DNA from: Bicyclus anynana
Taxonomy: Eukaryota; Arthropoda; Insecta; Lepidoptera; Nymphalidae
DNA length: 64,000 bases
Direction: 5' to 3'
Assembly (NCBI RefSeq): GCF_947172395.1
Contig: NC_069106.1
Coordinates: 9,176,001-9,240,000, forward strand
The notes under the pieces are model-generated. The model did not search any database and was not told the origin of the DNA. It saw only the letters and a program-made list of their open reading frames with translations. Shown here piece by piece: positions 31,771 through 43,419 of the stretch. The position numbers and the translations under genes are program-made. Numbering within the stretch: position 1 is the stretch's first letter; every line of letters begins with the position of its first letter.

Positions 31771-32330
31771 TCTATACTAATAATATAAAGCTGAAGAGTA
31801 GATTATAAAGAGGTAAAGTTTGTGTGGTTGTAGGGGTAATCTCTGGATCTACAGAACCTATTTTGAAAATTCACCAATAGAAAGCTACGTTATTTGCGAG
31901 TGTCATACACCTTGTTTTTACTCCGCGTTCCTACGGGAACAGGAACTATGTGGGAAAAACCGCGGGGCGTCTTTTAGCGGCATTTTTGCGTCTTTTAGAA
32001 ATTTTGTATTATCTCCGAAACTATATGACTAATTAACATACTGTAAAAGGCAAATCTTATCTCTATAATATCCTATTGATTATTAAGTAACTCATTTTAA
32101 TAAGGATTTTAGTTTAGTTGTGTAAATAATGAAGTAAACCCTATGATACGTTTTAAATAATTTATTAAAGTATAAAAGGTACTATATCAGCTAAAATATA
32201 GGAGATAGATATATGCTGTTGCGACATTTTTTGTAACAAATGATGTGTTCTACAAAGTTGTTGTACATTATTTTATTCTTACATCCATAGTTTTTGCAGC
32301 GCACGCTGGTAAAGAAAAACTTGGAGAAGG
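31771..32330 (+). mobile_element. Helitron family F, 3' end unclear
   Basis: Starts TCTATACTAATAATATAAAG and contains GAGGTAAAGTTTGTGTGGTT, TTTTGTATTATCTCCGAAAC, ACATACTGTAAAAGGCAAAT and, near 32300, GCAGCGCACGC. It matches the minus-strand sequence 46980-47401 block for block. Confidence 0.65.
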
Positions 32331-32596
32331 TTGAAAAGGTTTATTGTAAGTAAGGTTACGTCCGATGACAAATTGGCAAGTTACAACCGTCTCGTGTGCG
32401 TGTTGGTTGAGAGTGAGGTCATTTTACGGTCGAGTGAATGATGCTCCTGTATTTGCAACTCCTTGGCCTTTTGAATAGCAATGACAATGCTTGAGGGAAT
32501 TAGCAGACTTTTGGGAAGGCGCGAACACACGCCATGTACACCTTGGGTTACATTATTGGAGTTTCAGGAAGGATCCCTAATTTTTTTGAAAATAAA

Positions 32597-32742
32597 ATAT
32601 AGCCTATAGCCTTCCTCGATAAATGGGCTATCTATCACTAAAAGTATTTTTCAAATCGGACCTGTAGTTCCTGAGATTAGCGCGTTCAATCAAACAAACA
32701 AACAAACAAACAAACTCTTCCGCTTTATAATATTAGTATAGA
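32597..32742 (-). mobile_element. Helitron family E 5' end
   Basis: Minus strand starts TCTATACTAATATTATAAAG and has five GTTT units before the TGAACGCGCTAATCTC block. It faces the family F copy at 31771. Confidence 0.7.
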
Positions 32743-32744
32743 TA

Positions 32745-32801
32745 CCAGTATTCCTACGGAAATGGGAACCACGCGGGTGAAACCGTACGGCGTCCAGCTA
32801 G
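32745..32801 (+). mobile_element. Helitron family E 3' end
   Basis: ACCACGCGGGTGAAACCGTA hairpin followed by CTAG at 32798-32801. Only the terminal 57 bp remain. Confidence 0.65.
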
Positions 32802-32821
32802 TATATTATATATATAGAAAT

Positions 32822-32894
32822 TAAAAATCCGTGGTTCCCGCGGGATTTGTGAAAAACTGAATTCCACGCGGACGAAGTCACGAACGTCTGCTAG
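32822..32894 (+). mobile_element. Helitron family G 3' end
   Basis: CCGTGGTTCCCGCGGGATTT to CTAG at 32891-32894, with a mutated hairpin. Confidence 0.6.
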
Positions 32895-33274
32895 TCAGTA
32901 ATATGAGTTTTCGGGAAGCTAATTAGATCCCTTCTTCCTGCCCGTCAATATTTACTGGTCACCAGGGACGAGCCGGTATTAGGCACTCTGACGAGATTAC
33001 GAGCTTTTGGCTGTAATGTTCCACCGAATTACGGCCGGCGACCAATCTCTCCAGAGACCATCCAAATATTACTAAGCAAACATTATGATCGGCATGAGAA
33101 TTATGTTTTGACCTATTAAATAATTAACTTGTGCTTGGTTATCTAGTAATACATCCGAAGTTCGGTTCTCAGATAAATTTTGTGATTTGTCAGGTCCCTC
33201 CCACCATAATTATCCGGTAAAGAAGTCACAGGGCAGGGCTAATCTATATTATGTATTTAATACAAAGAATCTCT
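32895..33274. other. unassigned stretch
   Basis: No signal recognised. Confidence 0.35.
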
Positions 33275-33604
33275 ATTTTTTTTTTTTTTATTCTTTACAA
33301 GTTAGCCCTTGACTACAATCACACCTGATGGTAAGTGATGATGCAGTCTAAGATGGAAGTGGGCTAACTTGTTAGGAGGAGGTTGAAAATCCACACCCCT
33401 TTCGGTTTCTACACGGCATCGTACCGGAACGCTATATCGCTTGGCGGTACGTCTTTGCCGGTAGGGTGGACTGGCCACGGCCGAAGCCTCCCACCAGCCA
33501 GACCTGGGCAAATTAAGAAAATCTCAATCTGCCCAGCCGGGGATCGAACCCAGGACCTCCGTTTTGTAAATCCACCGCGCATACCACTGCGCCACGGAGG
33601 CCGT
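33275..33604 (-). mobile_element. SINE A, full-length
   Basis: Poly(T) start, complete body, head ending CCACGGAGGCCGTC. Confidence 0.9.
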
Positions 33605-33682
33605 CTATTTACCATAGTGACGCCGTAATTTGCGCTTTTTCTATGTATTCTAATACTTTTCAGAGAACTTAAAGACTTATAG

Positions 33683-33849
33683 CTTGGCAACTTCGTTCGT
33701 AACACTCCCGGTGTTGCGCTTGGGCCAGGGGCGTGAGCGATGAATGAAAAACCCACCACTGATGCACGTCACACGCACGATTTCACATCCGTGCTGTCTT
33801 TCCCCCTGTCGCCCGCATATCATGGGAGTGTTATCAACGAACTTACCAG
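33683..33849. mobile_element. MITE, family M, complete
   Basis: Left TIR CTTGGCAACTTCGTTCGTAA then CACTCCC; right end GGGAGTGTTATCAACGAACT then TACCAG. The interior matches the reverse complement of 1090-1215. Confidence 0.85.
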
Positions 33850-34384
33850 ACTTCATAGATGTTTATTTCTCAATGACAGATTCAGATCTACAATAAGGTA
33901 CGAATGCAGCACAGGCACAGCACTTTTTTTCAATATTTTCTCAGGAACAGGAACATCACGGACGAAGTCGCGGAATCTGCTAGTACAAAATGAATGTAGA
34001 ATTATTGTATTCACAAACCCTGCAGCTTTAGTCGGGGTTTAAATATTTGAATTTGAAGTGCAAGTATTTTTGCGGGCGCGCCAGGCCAAGCGTACACTGC
34101 TGGGATTCGTGCCGCTCCTACTAATTAACATTACACTCAGTCTTAATTATTTAAAAGCCCGAACTTATTTTTAAATATCTTTTTTAGTCCCTTTTTTATA
34201 TAAAACTTTATATTTTTTTAGTAAAACTAGTTTTACTGGTATTTAATTATACCTATGTTAGTATTTATTACTTTTAACATTATTAAATTGATTTTGCAAC
34301 TTTATTTATTCATGACATTTTACCTCATTTGCTCTCTCTTTTTTCATTGATAACAATATTTTTTGTATTATTTGTATGTTTTCT
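33850..34384. other. mostly unassigned AT-rich stretch
   Basis: 33945-33983 is a Helitron 3' terminus fragment (GACGAAGTCGCGG ... CTGCTAG). No other signal. Confidence 0.4.
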
Positions 34385-34620
34385 TCTTCTTGGTCGCATT
34401 CTTCATTGCTGAAGGTCGTCTCCGCACTGCAGCAATTCGCCTCCACACAGTCCGGTCCTCAGGCCAGTGAGTAACCTAACCTGGTCAGACCAGCGGGTAG
34501 GTGATCGGCCGCGTTGGTCGTTTCCCCTCCACCTTGCCCACTACTATTAGTTCATCCAGGTTATCAGGACGGGCTATATGGCCAAAGTAACTTAAAATCC
34601 TCTAGCAACATACAGTTGAA
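34385..34620 (-). pseudogene. LINE ORF C-terminus remnant with CTTCTT tail
   Basis: Minus-strand fragments read RSPTRWSDQV-like residues and the left edge is a TTCTTCTTCTT run, the reverse of an AAG triplet tail. This is the same layout as other RTE-like ends, but a different family from 87-532. Confidence 0.5.
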
Positions 34621-35192
34621 AGTCTAGTGGAAATACGAGATGTATTATTCGTATTTAATATGATAATTTAAGGCAAATTCGAGGTAGCCAAAAGAGCGCA
34701 ATCGGGAATTTAGTAAGGCAATGTTAATTATTATGTTTTTTTCCTTTACTCGTATAATACAACGTGCATCCGCCGATGTGCGTTGAGCCGAATTTGCACA
34801 ATACAACCGAAATTCGGCTGAAGTGTTTAAGGTTTTCACTTCGCTTTCCATCAATATAAACTTGTGAACCGTGCATCGAGAAAATAGGTTGTTGAGGAAA
34901 ATCGACTCACATGCTGCACCGGTTACCAGTTTACTGAATTTTATGAATGGGTTTTACCGCCACAATATGTATTGAAACCCAGTGACCTATGCATAAGTGT
35001 TTTAAAAGCTGACTTCCGAATAAGCTCTATACTCAGTGTATATGTAAACGCAGATTTCTTATCGAAATCGATTTCTAAATTTCTTTTTACTTCAATTTTT
35101 TTTTATTTGTTTACTGGCACAATGTAAACAAACATATATCAAAAATAGCTTCTATTTATCCTAATGTAATTGTGCTTACTTGAAAAAAGCGC
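34621..35192. other. unassigned stretch
   Basis: No signal recognised. Confidence 0.35.
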
Positions 35193-35356
35193 AGTGTTGG
35201 CCGACCCCCCACCAAGTGGACTGACGACATCAAGCGAGTCACAGGGATTCGCTGGATGCAGGTGGCTCAGTATCGTGATGTTTGGAAGTCCCTACAAAAG
35301 GCCTATGTCCTGCAGTGGACGTACTTCGGCTGATATGATGATGATGATGATGATGA
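35193..35356 (+). mobile_element. RTE-like LINE 3' end
   Basis: Reads PTKWTDDIKRVTGIRWMQVA-type residues and ends in a (GAT/ATG)n tail of eight triplets. Confidence 0.8.
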
Positions 35357-35684
35357 TGAAGAAAACACAACATGCTTACATTGGGTACTTAAGACAAAAT
35401 ATTAACTTACTCTAAACAAAAAGAAAAAAGACATACAAAAAGATGAAGAAAAAACAAATGTGAAGAAGTAATCGATCAATAATATTTAAGGAAACCTAGT
35501 CTAAATACAACTAATTGAGTCACTGAAGATATCTATACGGTCTCGGACACTGTTTGCAAAAGAAACTTTTTACGGTTATGTAGTTGACAAAATAAGCAAA
35601 TTCCTGACCTGATTTAAGTGGGAAATAAGGTCCAACGGCTATAACAAGTTTTCCACTTCGACGCGCAATGATACGTGCCTTCGC

Positions 35685-35855
35685 GACGTACAGCCAAGCG
35701 ATTTAGCGTTCCGGTACGATGTCGTGTAGAAACCGAAAAGGGGTGTGTCATCCTCCTTTTAACAAGTTAGCCCGCTTCTATCTTAGATTGCATCATCACT
35801 TACCATCAGATGAGATTGTAATCAAGGGCTATCTTGTAAAGAAAAAAAAGGAAAA
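35685..35855 (+). mobile_element. SINE A 3' half
   Basis: GCCAAGCGATTTAGCGTTCC to the A-rich tail. It directly abuts SINE C. Confidence 0.85.
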
Positions 35856-35860
35856 ATTGA

Positions 35861-36046
35861 AGCCCCATTAGCTCAACGATAAGAGCGGTTGGACTCATAA
35901 CCGAGGGGTGGTGGTTCGATCCCGCCCCGTTACTCTATTGTCGTTCGTACTCCTAATACAGTCTTTCCTGACTAGTTGGAGGGGAATGAGAATATTGGTC
36001 ATATTATAAAAAATATGGCAAATATTCTTAAAAAAAAATCCAATGA
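35861..36046 (+). mobile_element. SINE C, full-length
   Basis: tRNA-like head TAGCTCAACGATAAGAGCGG with B box GGTTCGATCCCGCC and a CTCATAA-type anticodon loop. It is followed by a short body (CAGTCTTTCCTGACTAG, GAGAATATTGGTCATAT, TGGCAAATATTCTT) and poly(A). Copies are at 53444-53621, 62101-62298 and, diverged, 54815-54945. The tRNA-like fold is decayed, so it is not a functional tRNA. Confidence 0.8.
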
Positions 36047-36139
36047 CATTGAATATTAATAATTTGCTTCTACTTTTGCTGTTACAATATACCTAAGCAA
36101 AGATACGCGAGCATCGTAGCGCGTTGTAGTTATACAACG

Positions 36140-36316
36140 AGTTTGTTTGTTTGTTTGTTTTATTGAACGCGCTAATCTCAGAGACTATTGGTCCGATTTG
36201 ACAAATTCTTTCAGTGTTATATAGTCCATTTATCGAGAAAGACTATAGGATATTATTATCCCCGTATTCCTACGGCAACGGGAACCATGCGGGTGAAACC
36301 GCGCGGCGTCAGCTAC
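36140..36316 (+). mobile_element. Helitron family E
   Basis: GAGTTTGTTTGTTTGTTTGT to GTGAAACCGCGCGGCGTCAG, with both extreme termini decayed. Confidence 0.7.
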
Positions 36317-36339
36317 TAATACATATTCGTATAAAATTG

Positions 36340-36402
36340 TAGTTAAAAAAACATACATACAGCCGAACGTAGAACCTCCTCCTTTTTGGAAGTCGGTTAA
36401 AA
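36340..36402. repeat. family L terminal repeat
   Basis: ACATACATACAGCCGAACGT followed by AGAACCTCCTCCTTTTTGGA and AGTCGGTTAAAAA. Nearly identical to 62925-62988; a diverged piece is at 57470-57510. Confidence 0.65.
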
Positions 36403-36733
36403 ATACAATGCGTTGCAACGTTTTGATTCTAAATCAGTGTGAGTTGACCTTAAGCCTAACGAGGATGATGGAAATACAGAAAATATTACAAACTTATCTC
36501 ATAAAATACCTACTATACTTACTATACTACTCAGTCACAACCCTCCCCCTAAATAAGGGGGGTAGAACAAACATCTCTCCGACCACCCCCTCATAAGTTA
36601 AACATATCCGAATTCAAAGAGATCGGAAATAAATCGTTGCTTTTACAGAAAATGGATGGAAAGATAAATAAAATAAATAACATTGAACTTGACTGTGTCG
36701 AATATTTGCTTTGCGTACAGCAATATTTAAATA

Positions 36734-37281
36734 CTAGCAGACACCCGCGACTTCATCCGCGTGGAAATCACTGTAAACTTTCAAGCCCTATTTCACCACT
36801 TCAGGGGTTGAATTTTAAAAATTTTTGAATTACATTATTTTTCGTATTTTTTTTATGATTTATGAACACATGTTTAAAACTTTAACTCTAAAAATGAGGG
36901 ACTTTCCATACAAACTTTCAACCCCTATTTCACCCCCTTCTCATTTTATTTTCGCAATAAAAAGTATCTTATAACCTTCTCCGTTTTAGTTTCAGCGTGA
37001 TGCCCGAATAACAAAAAAAACACGGACAGACAGACAGACAAAAAAATCGAAAAAAAATATTTTTGACTTCAGTATCGATTATATAATGCCCCCCAACAAA
37101 AATTTTCAAAATATCTTCAATTTACAGAATGTACAGAAGTCGTATTATAAGTACAGATTCTAGATGGCGCTGTATTCCGTTATGCCACGCTAACGTTTGT
37201 TGTTACAAATGGTATAAGTAAAATCTCAAATTGTGAATAAATGTATAGAATTCGACCAGTTTTATTATAAGTATACATAGA
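36734..37281 (-). mobile_element. non-autonomous Helitron, family I, complete
   Basis: Minus strand starts near TATACTTATAATAAAACTGG (plus 37281) and ends at a hairpin (GCGG...CCGC-like, two mismatches) and CTAG (36734-36737). It is bounded by A/T. It contains a (GACA)n run, TAGATGGCGCTGTATTCC in reverse, and two GAAATAGGGG blocks. Confidence 0.82.
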
Positions 37282-37425
37282 TAATAAACTAGATTTGCTG
37301 TTCTAACAAGATCCTTTTTTCATGAAGGCCGGAAGCCAAACAGCTCATACTTGTAGCAAGTAATTAACTTTTATATCCAAGACTTGGACAAGAATTCACA
37401 ATGGGTATTTTATTGCCACAAAATC

Positions 37426-37519
37426 ACACTAATATTATAAAAGCGAAAGTAAGTGTGTAAGTATGTTTGTTCCTCTTTTACGCTGCGGCTACTGAAGCGA
37501 TTTGGCTGAAATTTGGAAT
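37426..37519 (+). mobile_element. Helitron family G 5' part
   Basis: CACTAATATTATAAAAGCGA to GGCTGAAATTTGGAATAGAA, cut by the LINE tail that follows. Confidence 0.7.
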
Positions 37520-37521
37520 AG

Positions 37522-37900
37522 AAATAATAATAATAATAATAATTTATTTGCTGAAACTGTGGGTTACAACGGTTCTTACACTATAGAAAAAAATCCAACA
37601 CAATTTACTGATATATCAGCGTGCAAATATTTACATAATTTCACAATTATTATACCTACAATTATAAAACGTCAATATTTAAACATTACAAGATTTCATG
37701 TCATTCATATACTCGTCAACACTATAATAATTCTTATTATTTAAAATTGAGAAGATTATTAGATTAAACTATAAAGTTTAATCTAATAATCTTCTCCATT
37801 AATAATAGGGGCATAGTTTTATATGATTCTGGAAGCTTATTGTACAAAGAAACAGCCTTTCCAGCCAGAAAAATAGATTTTAATCTAGATTAACAATAGT
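37522..37900 (-). mobile_element. LINE 3' end with (ATT)n tail and internal hairpin
   Basis: The (AAT)n at 37522-37543 is the tail. On the minus strand, 37795-37870 reads KAVSLYNKLPESYKTM followed by PLLLMEKII, a plausible LINE ORF end. A perfect 22-bp hairpin (37749-37770 and 37775-37796) sits where the ORF would finish. Confidence 0.55.
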
Positions 37901-38283
37901 TAAAGAAAGACTAAGATTAAGTCACATTAAGTTATTGGATATTATCTTAGTATAATAATAACATATTACAAGTTTAGGTTAAAGGTAAATCACTAATTAA
38001 TCACTTATGTAGGCTTGATCGTAATTTTATGAAGTACCAAATAGGTACTTACAACAGAGAAAAAAAAATCAGGTCTGTCGGGTCGGGTCTGAGCGACCTT
38101 TGCGAATTTAATATGATGGAAACTTTGAGATGAACTAACTTAGCTAATTGTTCTCCAAAAGATGATCTCTTAAGTTAAGTTGTATAACTTGAGAGTGCAT
38201 CCTAGTAAATCTCTGCTTAACTGCTATAAATTGCCGAAAAAGACGGAAAAACAAACAGGCAGACACTTTTAAATTCATAATAT
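37901..38283. other. unassigned stretch
   Basis: No signal recognised. Confidence 0.35.
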
Positions 38284-38430
38284 TACGGTACGATGCCGTG
38301 TAGAAACCAAAAGGGGTGTGGATTTTCATCCTCCTCCTAACAAGTTAGCCCGCTTCCATCTTAGACTGCATCATCACTTACCATCAGGTGAGATTGTAGT
38401 CAAGGGCTAACTTGTAAAGAATAAAAAAAA
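38284..38430 (+). mobile_element. SINE A 3' part
   Basis: ACGGTACGATGCCGTGTAGA to poly(A). Confidence 0.85.
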
Positions 38431-38437
38431 AATATTA

Positions 38438-38750
38438 CTAGCGGACGCCCGCGACTTCGTCCGCGTGCAATTCAGTTTTTCACAAATCCCTCGGGAACCA
38501 TGGATTTTTCCGTGATAAAAATTAGCCTATAATATATCTTAATACCAAATTTCAGCTAATTCGGTTCAGTAGTCGAGGCGTGAAAGAGTAACAAACAAGA
38601 AAGATTCATATCATCAAAATCATCAATTTTCGCAAACCTCGGGAAACCATGGATTTTGTCGCGATAAAAAGTAATAAAAAAAGTAAGTTAATTCAGAGTA
38701 AGATCTATTTCCATTCCAAATTTTAGCCAAATCGCTTCAGTAGTAGTAAT
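38438..38750 (-). mobile_element. Helitron family G, internally duplicated
   Basis: Plus strand CTAG at 38438-38441 and a perfect GCGGACG/CGTCCGC hairpin. The CCATGGATTTT-GATAAAA block appears twice, as in 5068-5438. The 5' end is missing. It directly abuts the SINE A poly(A). Confidence 0.75.
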
Positions 38751-38926
38751 AAATATTTAAATATATGAAAACTGTAAAATATTGAAGATTGTATCCTATG
38801 TAATTTGTAATATCGCATTGTTTTGTTTTATCCTATCCTTATATTTAATTATCTTGTCACTGTAATTATATAACTACTGTGTATTTATGGTTTGGAAATA
38901 ACTTTAATAAATTTAATTTAACTGAA

Positions 38927-39256
38927 TTTTTTTCTATTCTTTACAAGTTAGCCCTTGACTACAATCTCATCTGATGGTAAGTGATGATGAAATCTAAGGT
39001 GGAGGCGGGCTAAGTTGTTAGGAGGAGGATGAAAATCCTCGCCCCTTTCTAGAAACCGTTCTACAGGATAACGTACCAGAAAGCTAAATCGCTTGGCGGT
39101 ACGTCTTTGTCGGTAGGGTGGTAACTAGCCACGGCCGAAGGGCCAGAGCCTCCCACCAGCCAGACCTGGACCAATTAAGAAAACCTCAATTGGCCCAGCC
39201 GGGGATTGAACCTAGGACCTCCGTCTTGTAAATCCACTGCGCCACGGAGACCGTCA
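38927..39256 (-). mobile_element. SINE A, full-length
   Basis: Complete copy. A small extra GAAGGGCCAGA lies in the CCACGGCCGAAG region, and the tRNA-like head is slightly shortened. Confidence 0.88.
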
Positions 39257-39929
39257 AACGTGCATCTTAACTACTATTCAAACGAAACATTTCGAATGCG
39301 AGTTCAAGATAGATGACCTAAAATGAGAGGGAACTCAACAAATGTCGAAGGTCACAGAGACCGATACATTGAATAGCTATGAATAGTCCGAGCTATCAAT
39401 AACAATGATGAACCAACACTCATCTCAAGGAACTGTTCGACATCACACATCAATCAACACGACAAAGGGACTAACAGCTGCTCAATTGCGAACTAAAGCA
39501 ATCACTCTTCACGGGCGAATTGTTTTAAAACTACCCTCAATTGAAACACAACTCTATTCCACAGTGATAGGGTTGGATGTACCTCAGCGTGTCGTTTGGA
39601 GGGCTGCCAAACAGAAATGGGATAGTATGAAGCGAAATTTTAATGCGTTACTGAAACTTCTGCTAGAAGCTGCAGAAGGCTGTTTGGAGTGCTTTATGCG
39701 TTTAGCATGCGGTAGCCAGATCTATCTCGTTTTAGGAAGGTTGCAAGCTAGCCCATGCTCCTACCATAAGTATAGTTGGTAGTTAAGTAAGGAGTTTAGA
39801 TCAGGTGAAGTGTTGGCACGAAGCCAATGCTCTGGCTGGACTGCATCGATACGTAGTTGATGTCCTTTGGACTTGCACGAAGCGTTTCAGCTTTTCGTTC
39901 CAGCCTCTGTAGCTAAGTGTATGCTTCGT
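39257..39929. other. unassigned; one 125-codon frame
   Basis: The plus-strand frame 39405-39782 has no recognisable domain and no copies here. It could be a chance frame or an old transposon segment. Confidence 0.35.
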
Positions 39930-40012
39930 AAACTAGAAATGTATGGGAATGACAGATCTTGATCACGTGACCTGTCGATAGAAAATGTCACTCCCATACA
40001 TTTTTCTAGTTT
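39930..40012. repeat. 83-bp imperfect hairpin, possible MITE
   Basis: AAACTAGAAATGTATGGGAA plus TGACA at the left; reverse complement (AAACTAGAAAAATGTATGGG plus AGTGACA) at the right. The spacer contains GATCACGTGAC. Confidence 0.6.
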
Positions 40013-40335
40013 TTTAGATTCATTTTAGAAGCGTTTGCGATCGTAGAAAGAAAATCGACGTGCCACTTGGCTACAGGGGCTGATCTGAACTGCAAAGTTA
40101 TCAAATACCCTTCCAGCTTTCGTTTTCTCTAAGACCTACAACATGGGTATCAAGTCAAGAGTGAATAGAAATAGGCATCATCACTTACTGTCAAGCATAA
40201 TTGCAGCCGAGCGCTTGCCTAGTATAATGTAACAAAAATTATTATTCCTCATGATATCCTGTATATAACATCAAAAAATTGCGTTTCATACTTGGACAAT
40301 AGAGGATCTGGTTTAAAACTTGCTAAATTCCAAAA
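40013..40335. other. unassigned stretch
   Basis: No signal recognised. Confidence 0.35.
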
Positions 40336-40734
40336 TTTGGTCGCTAACTATGGGCCTTATCAGAAGACTCAAAGTCACTCAGTGGGCGATGAAGCGAGCT
40401 ATGCTTGGAGTTTCTTTGCGTGATCAAATCAGGAATAAGGAGATCCACCGACGAACCAAAGTCACTGACATAGCTCAGCGAGTCGCGAAGCAGGCCACAT
40501 AGTTCGAAGAGCCGATGGACGTTAGGGTCCCAAGGTGCTGGAATGACGACCCCGCACCGGAAAGCGCAGTGCAAGCAAGTGGTCGAGCCCCCACTAGATG
40601 GACCGAAGACATCAAGCGGGTTACAGGGAGTCGCTGGATGCTGGCGGCTCGAGACCATTTTGTTTGGAAGTCCATGCAAGAGGCCTATGTTCAGAAGTGG
40701 ACATCCAGCGGCTGATAATGATGAAATTCCAAAC
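40336..40734 (+). mobile_element. RTE-like LINE 3' end
   Basis: Plus strand reads LTMGLIRRLKVTQWAMKRAM, then RTKVTDIAQRVAKQA, then RAPTRWTEDIKRVTGSRWML, in the family order, with frameshifts between. It ends at GGCTGATAATGATGA. Confidence 0.85.
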
Positions 40735-41587
40735 CACGGCGGTTCAAACTCCATAATTGGTTTCTGTACCTATCTATCGTAGGAGCATTGGCTGACAAAC
40801 TCTTAACCTTCCGTAAGTGTGACTACTGCAAGCTCTCAGTCGATTATAGCCACACTCACTGTAAACAGCTCATAAACGAGGTTCAGACATAGTTGGAACT
40901 TTATTACTTTTGGAATTGGCGTAATTGAAGTGAACTCTAACTGAACGATCTGAACAGAAACTAGTTTTCTTTAATTGAACTTTCTATACTCAACAATTTC
41001 AGTGAAAATGTAGTTGCAACACTTTTAACTACTCTAATGTGTGGAGTTATGCTTTCAAATGCATGAAGGTATGTTTGTATGTAGGTATTTTATATTTATG
41101 TCTAATTGTCTGACTAAATTGTAATTCGGATTCAAGAACAGCTTTCATCTTAATTTTTTTTTATTAAAATTTATTTTTTATAATTTTATGACAGATAGTC
41201 CGGGATCCGTAGTAATAAAAATTTCTGAGCATCTTCACGAGATAATACACCCCGCAATTTGTAGGCCATTGTGGCTGTTAAATTGTTTATCTATTAATTA
41301 GACAACAGTAAAAAAACAGCTGATTAGTAACAGTAGTGATTAGTAACTTTTAATAACCTCGATATGTGATCAATTTGAGAGGAGGGTTGTTTATCAAAAG
41401 TTGTTACTAACCAGACGTTGATTAAAAATTTTCTACAATTGCGTGCTATATTATCTCATTCCGACGCTCAGAAATTTTCATTTCCTGGTAACTGAATTAG
41501 CTACCAGAATCAAGAATTTTCGTAAATAAAAAAGTTGATCGTCTCGTCAAGATGAAGCTACTAATGAAAAATTTACTTGATAATAAT
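40735..41587. other. unassigned stretch
   Basis: No signal recognised. Confidence 0.4.
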
Positions 41588-41693
41588 CTGCCAATCGCAT
41601 TGGGCCAGCATGGTGGACTATGGGCCTAACCCATCTTGAGTGGAGACTCGGACTCAGGAGTGAGCTGAATATGGGTTGATAATGATAATGATG
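41588..41693 (+). mobile_element. SINE B tail
   Basis: CATTGGGCCAGCATGGTGGA to GGGTTGATAATGATAATGAT. Confidence 0.8.
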
Positions 41694-42116
41694 TATATGG
41701 TTAATCTCAACATGAGATTGGCCGGAGTGGTCGAAAGAAAATTATATCCATGAGTTTTCATAGTTTCGAGTATAAGATTGTATAGGGAACCCCAAAAGCC
41801 AGTAATGTGTAAAATTAAAAACTTCATTAGTGCCTCTCAGGTTTCGTTTGTAGCGAAAGTTTGAGCGTTTTCGATAGCGCCGTGAGCCAACAGCTACAAA
41901 AAATAGGTTACAGTTAAATGAGAGGTTAATTTTAACGAAATTAGGGCGCTTTGGGAAAAAACTTGCTAAAACGTCGCATATTGCTAATGGTTTATAAACA
42001 TTTCTAAACTTTTCCAAATTGTGCAAAGTTTTACGTGACCTTAATCATTTTGGATTTGGTTTGAATCGCGAATATTTACTCAATTTTTGTTTTTTAAACC
42101 AATTTTTATACAAGTA
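41694..42116. other. unassigned stretch
   Basis: Short frames only (for example 41742-42026 minus); no domain or repeat recognised. Confidence 0.35.
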
Positions 42117-42353
42117 CTTGCGGATGCCCGCGACTTCGTCCGCATGGAACATAGTTTTAGACAAATCACTCGGGAACCATTATTTTTTCAGAGATAAAAA
42201 GTAGCCTATGTGTAAAATCTATTTCCATTGCAATTTTCAACCAGATCTTTTTTTCCACCACAAATGCTGGGAATATACTTATCAGCTTACCGTGGCATTT
42301 TAATTATAGCCTACTCACAAACAAACAACTCCACAAACTTATAATATTAGTAT
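42117..42353 (-). mobile_element. Helitron family G, decayed terminus
   Basis: Hairpin GCGGATGCCCGCGACTTCGT at the left with CTTG in place of CTAG; ACTAATATTATAAGTTTGTG at the minus-strand 5' end. Confidence 0.65.
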
Positions 42354-43042
42354 TGATTAAGTTGCAGCTCGAGCCAAAGGCGAGTAGTAAGGAAGCAGAA
42401 CCTGTAATTATTATTCAAAGCACACGTATGTCATATGACATTTTATAACACATTTGCGAGGAAACACACTTTCTGAAAATAAATTTGCATCTTTGCCTGT
42501 TTTCCTTATGATGACATTTTGATACGCTTGCCATTTTTGCACAGTTAACGAAGTCCGCGTTTGTTTTTTTTTTAGACAAATGCACCAAAAACAGCCAGTA
42601 TTACTAATAAAGTAAATTAATATTTTTTTGTTTTAGATACAGATAAATGGTTGACATTTATTGTCAAAATTATTAAAATTAAAGAATTAAATAGTTTTTT
42701 TTTATATTTTATCTCACAAAGTTAATTTTATTCATAAAATCTTGAGCACTTTTCTGAAATAAAAACTCTTTGCCAAGATTTAAAAAAGTACCGGTCGTTA
42801 TTAGACGGATGATAAAGGTTTTATATTGCATTACGGCACATGTGAATTTTTCTTTACATTACGGCACTCGTGCGTAATGAGATACATTAAGATATTGAAA
42901 TAGGTGAAATAAGCGATACTTTACGGGCAAATATGTTATAAAGATATTAACTGAGCAGTAGCTTAGTTTGACAATCGATGTGTGTCATTTAGAAAAGCTG
43001 AAGACTCTTTATAAAAGAGCATTTGTGTTGACAAACTTTCCA
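42354..43042. other. unassigned AT-rich stretch
   Basis: No signal recognised. Confidence 0.4.
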
Positions 43043-43419
43043 TCTATCTATACTTATAATAAATCTGTAGAGAGGTCAATTCTGTACATGAAATATATTT
43101 CCAAAATAACTAGCGAGGGGTAATGAGTAATCGAGACTGATGCCAAAAATGCAATCAGTAAAACTTTTGTCAGTCTGACTGTATGTTCGTTATAGAAACA
43201 AAAACTACTCGACGGATTTTATCGAAACTTGGTACAATTATTTTTCATACTCCTGGGCAGGTTATAGTATACTTTTCATCACGCTACGATCAATAGGAGC
43301 AGAGCAGTGAAGGGAAATGTTAGGAAAACGGGAGAAGTTACTCCATTTTTACAGCGATACTACTGTAAGGGTTGGATTAAAGAGGTCTAATGGCGGACGA
43401 AATCGCGGGCGTCCGCTAG
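43043..43419 (+). mobile_element. non-autonomous Helitron, family H, complete
   Basis: TCTATCTATACTTATAATAA start; GCGGACG...CGTCCGC hairpin and CTAG at 43416-43419. The GGGTA-rich segment seen in other H copies is nearly absent here. Confidence 0.85.

Noticed and set aside
39405..39782. 125-codon plus-strand frame
   Set aside because: No family resemblance and no second copy; length is within chance for 64 kb of sequence.
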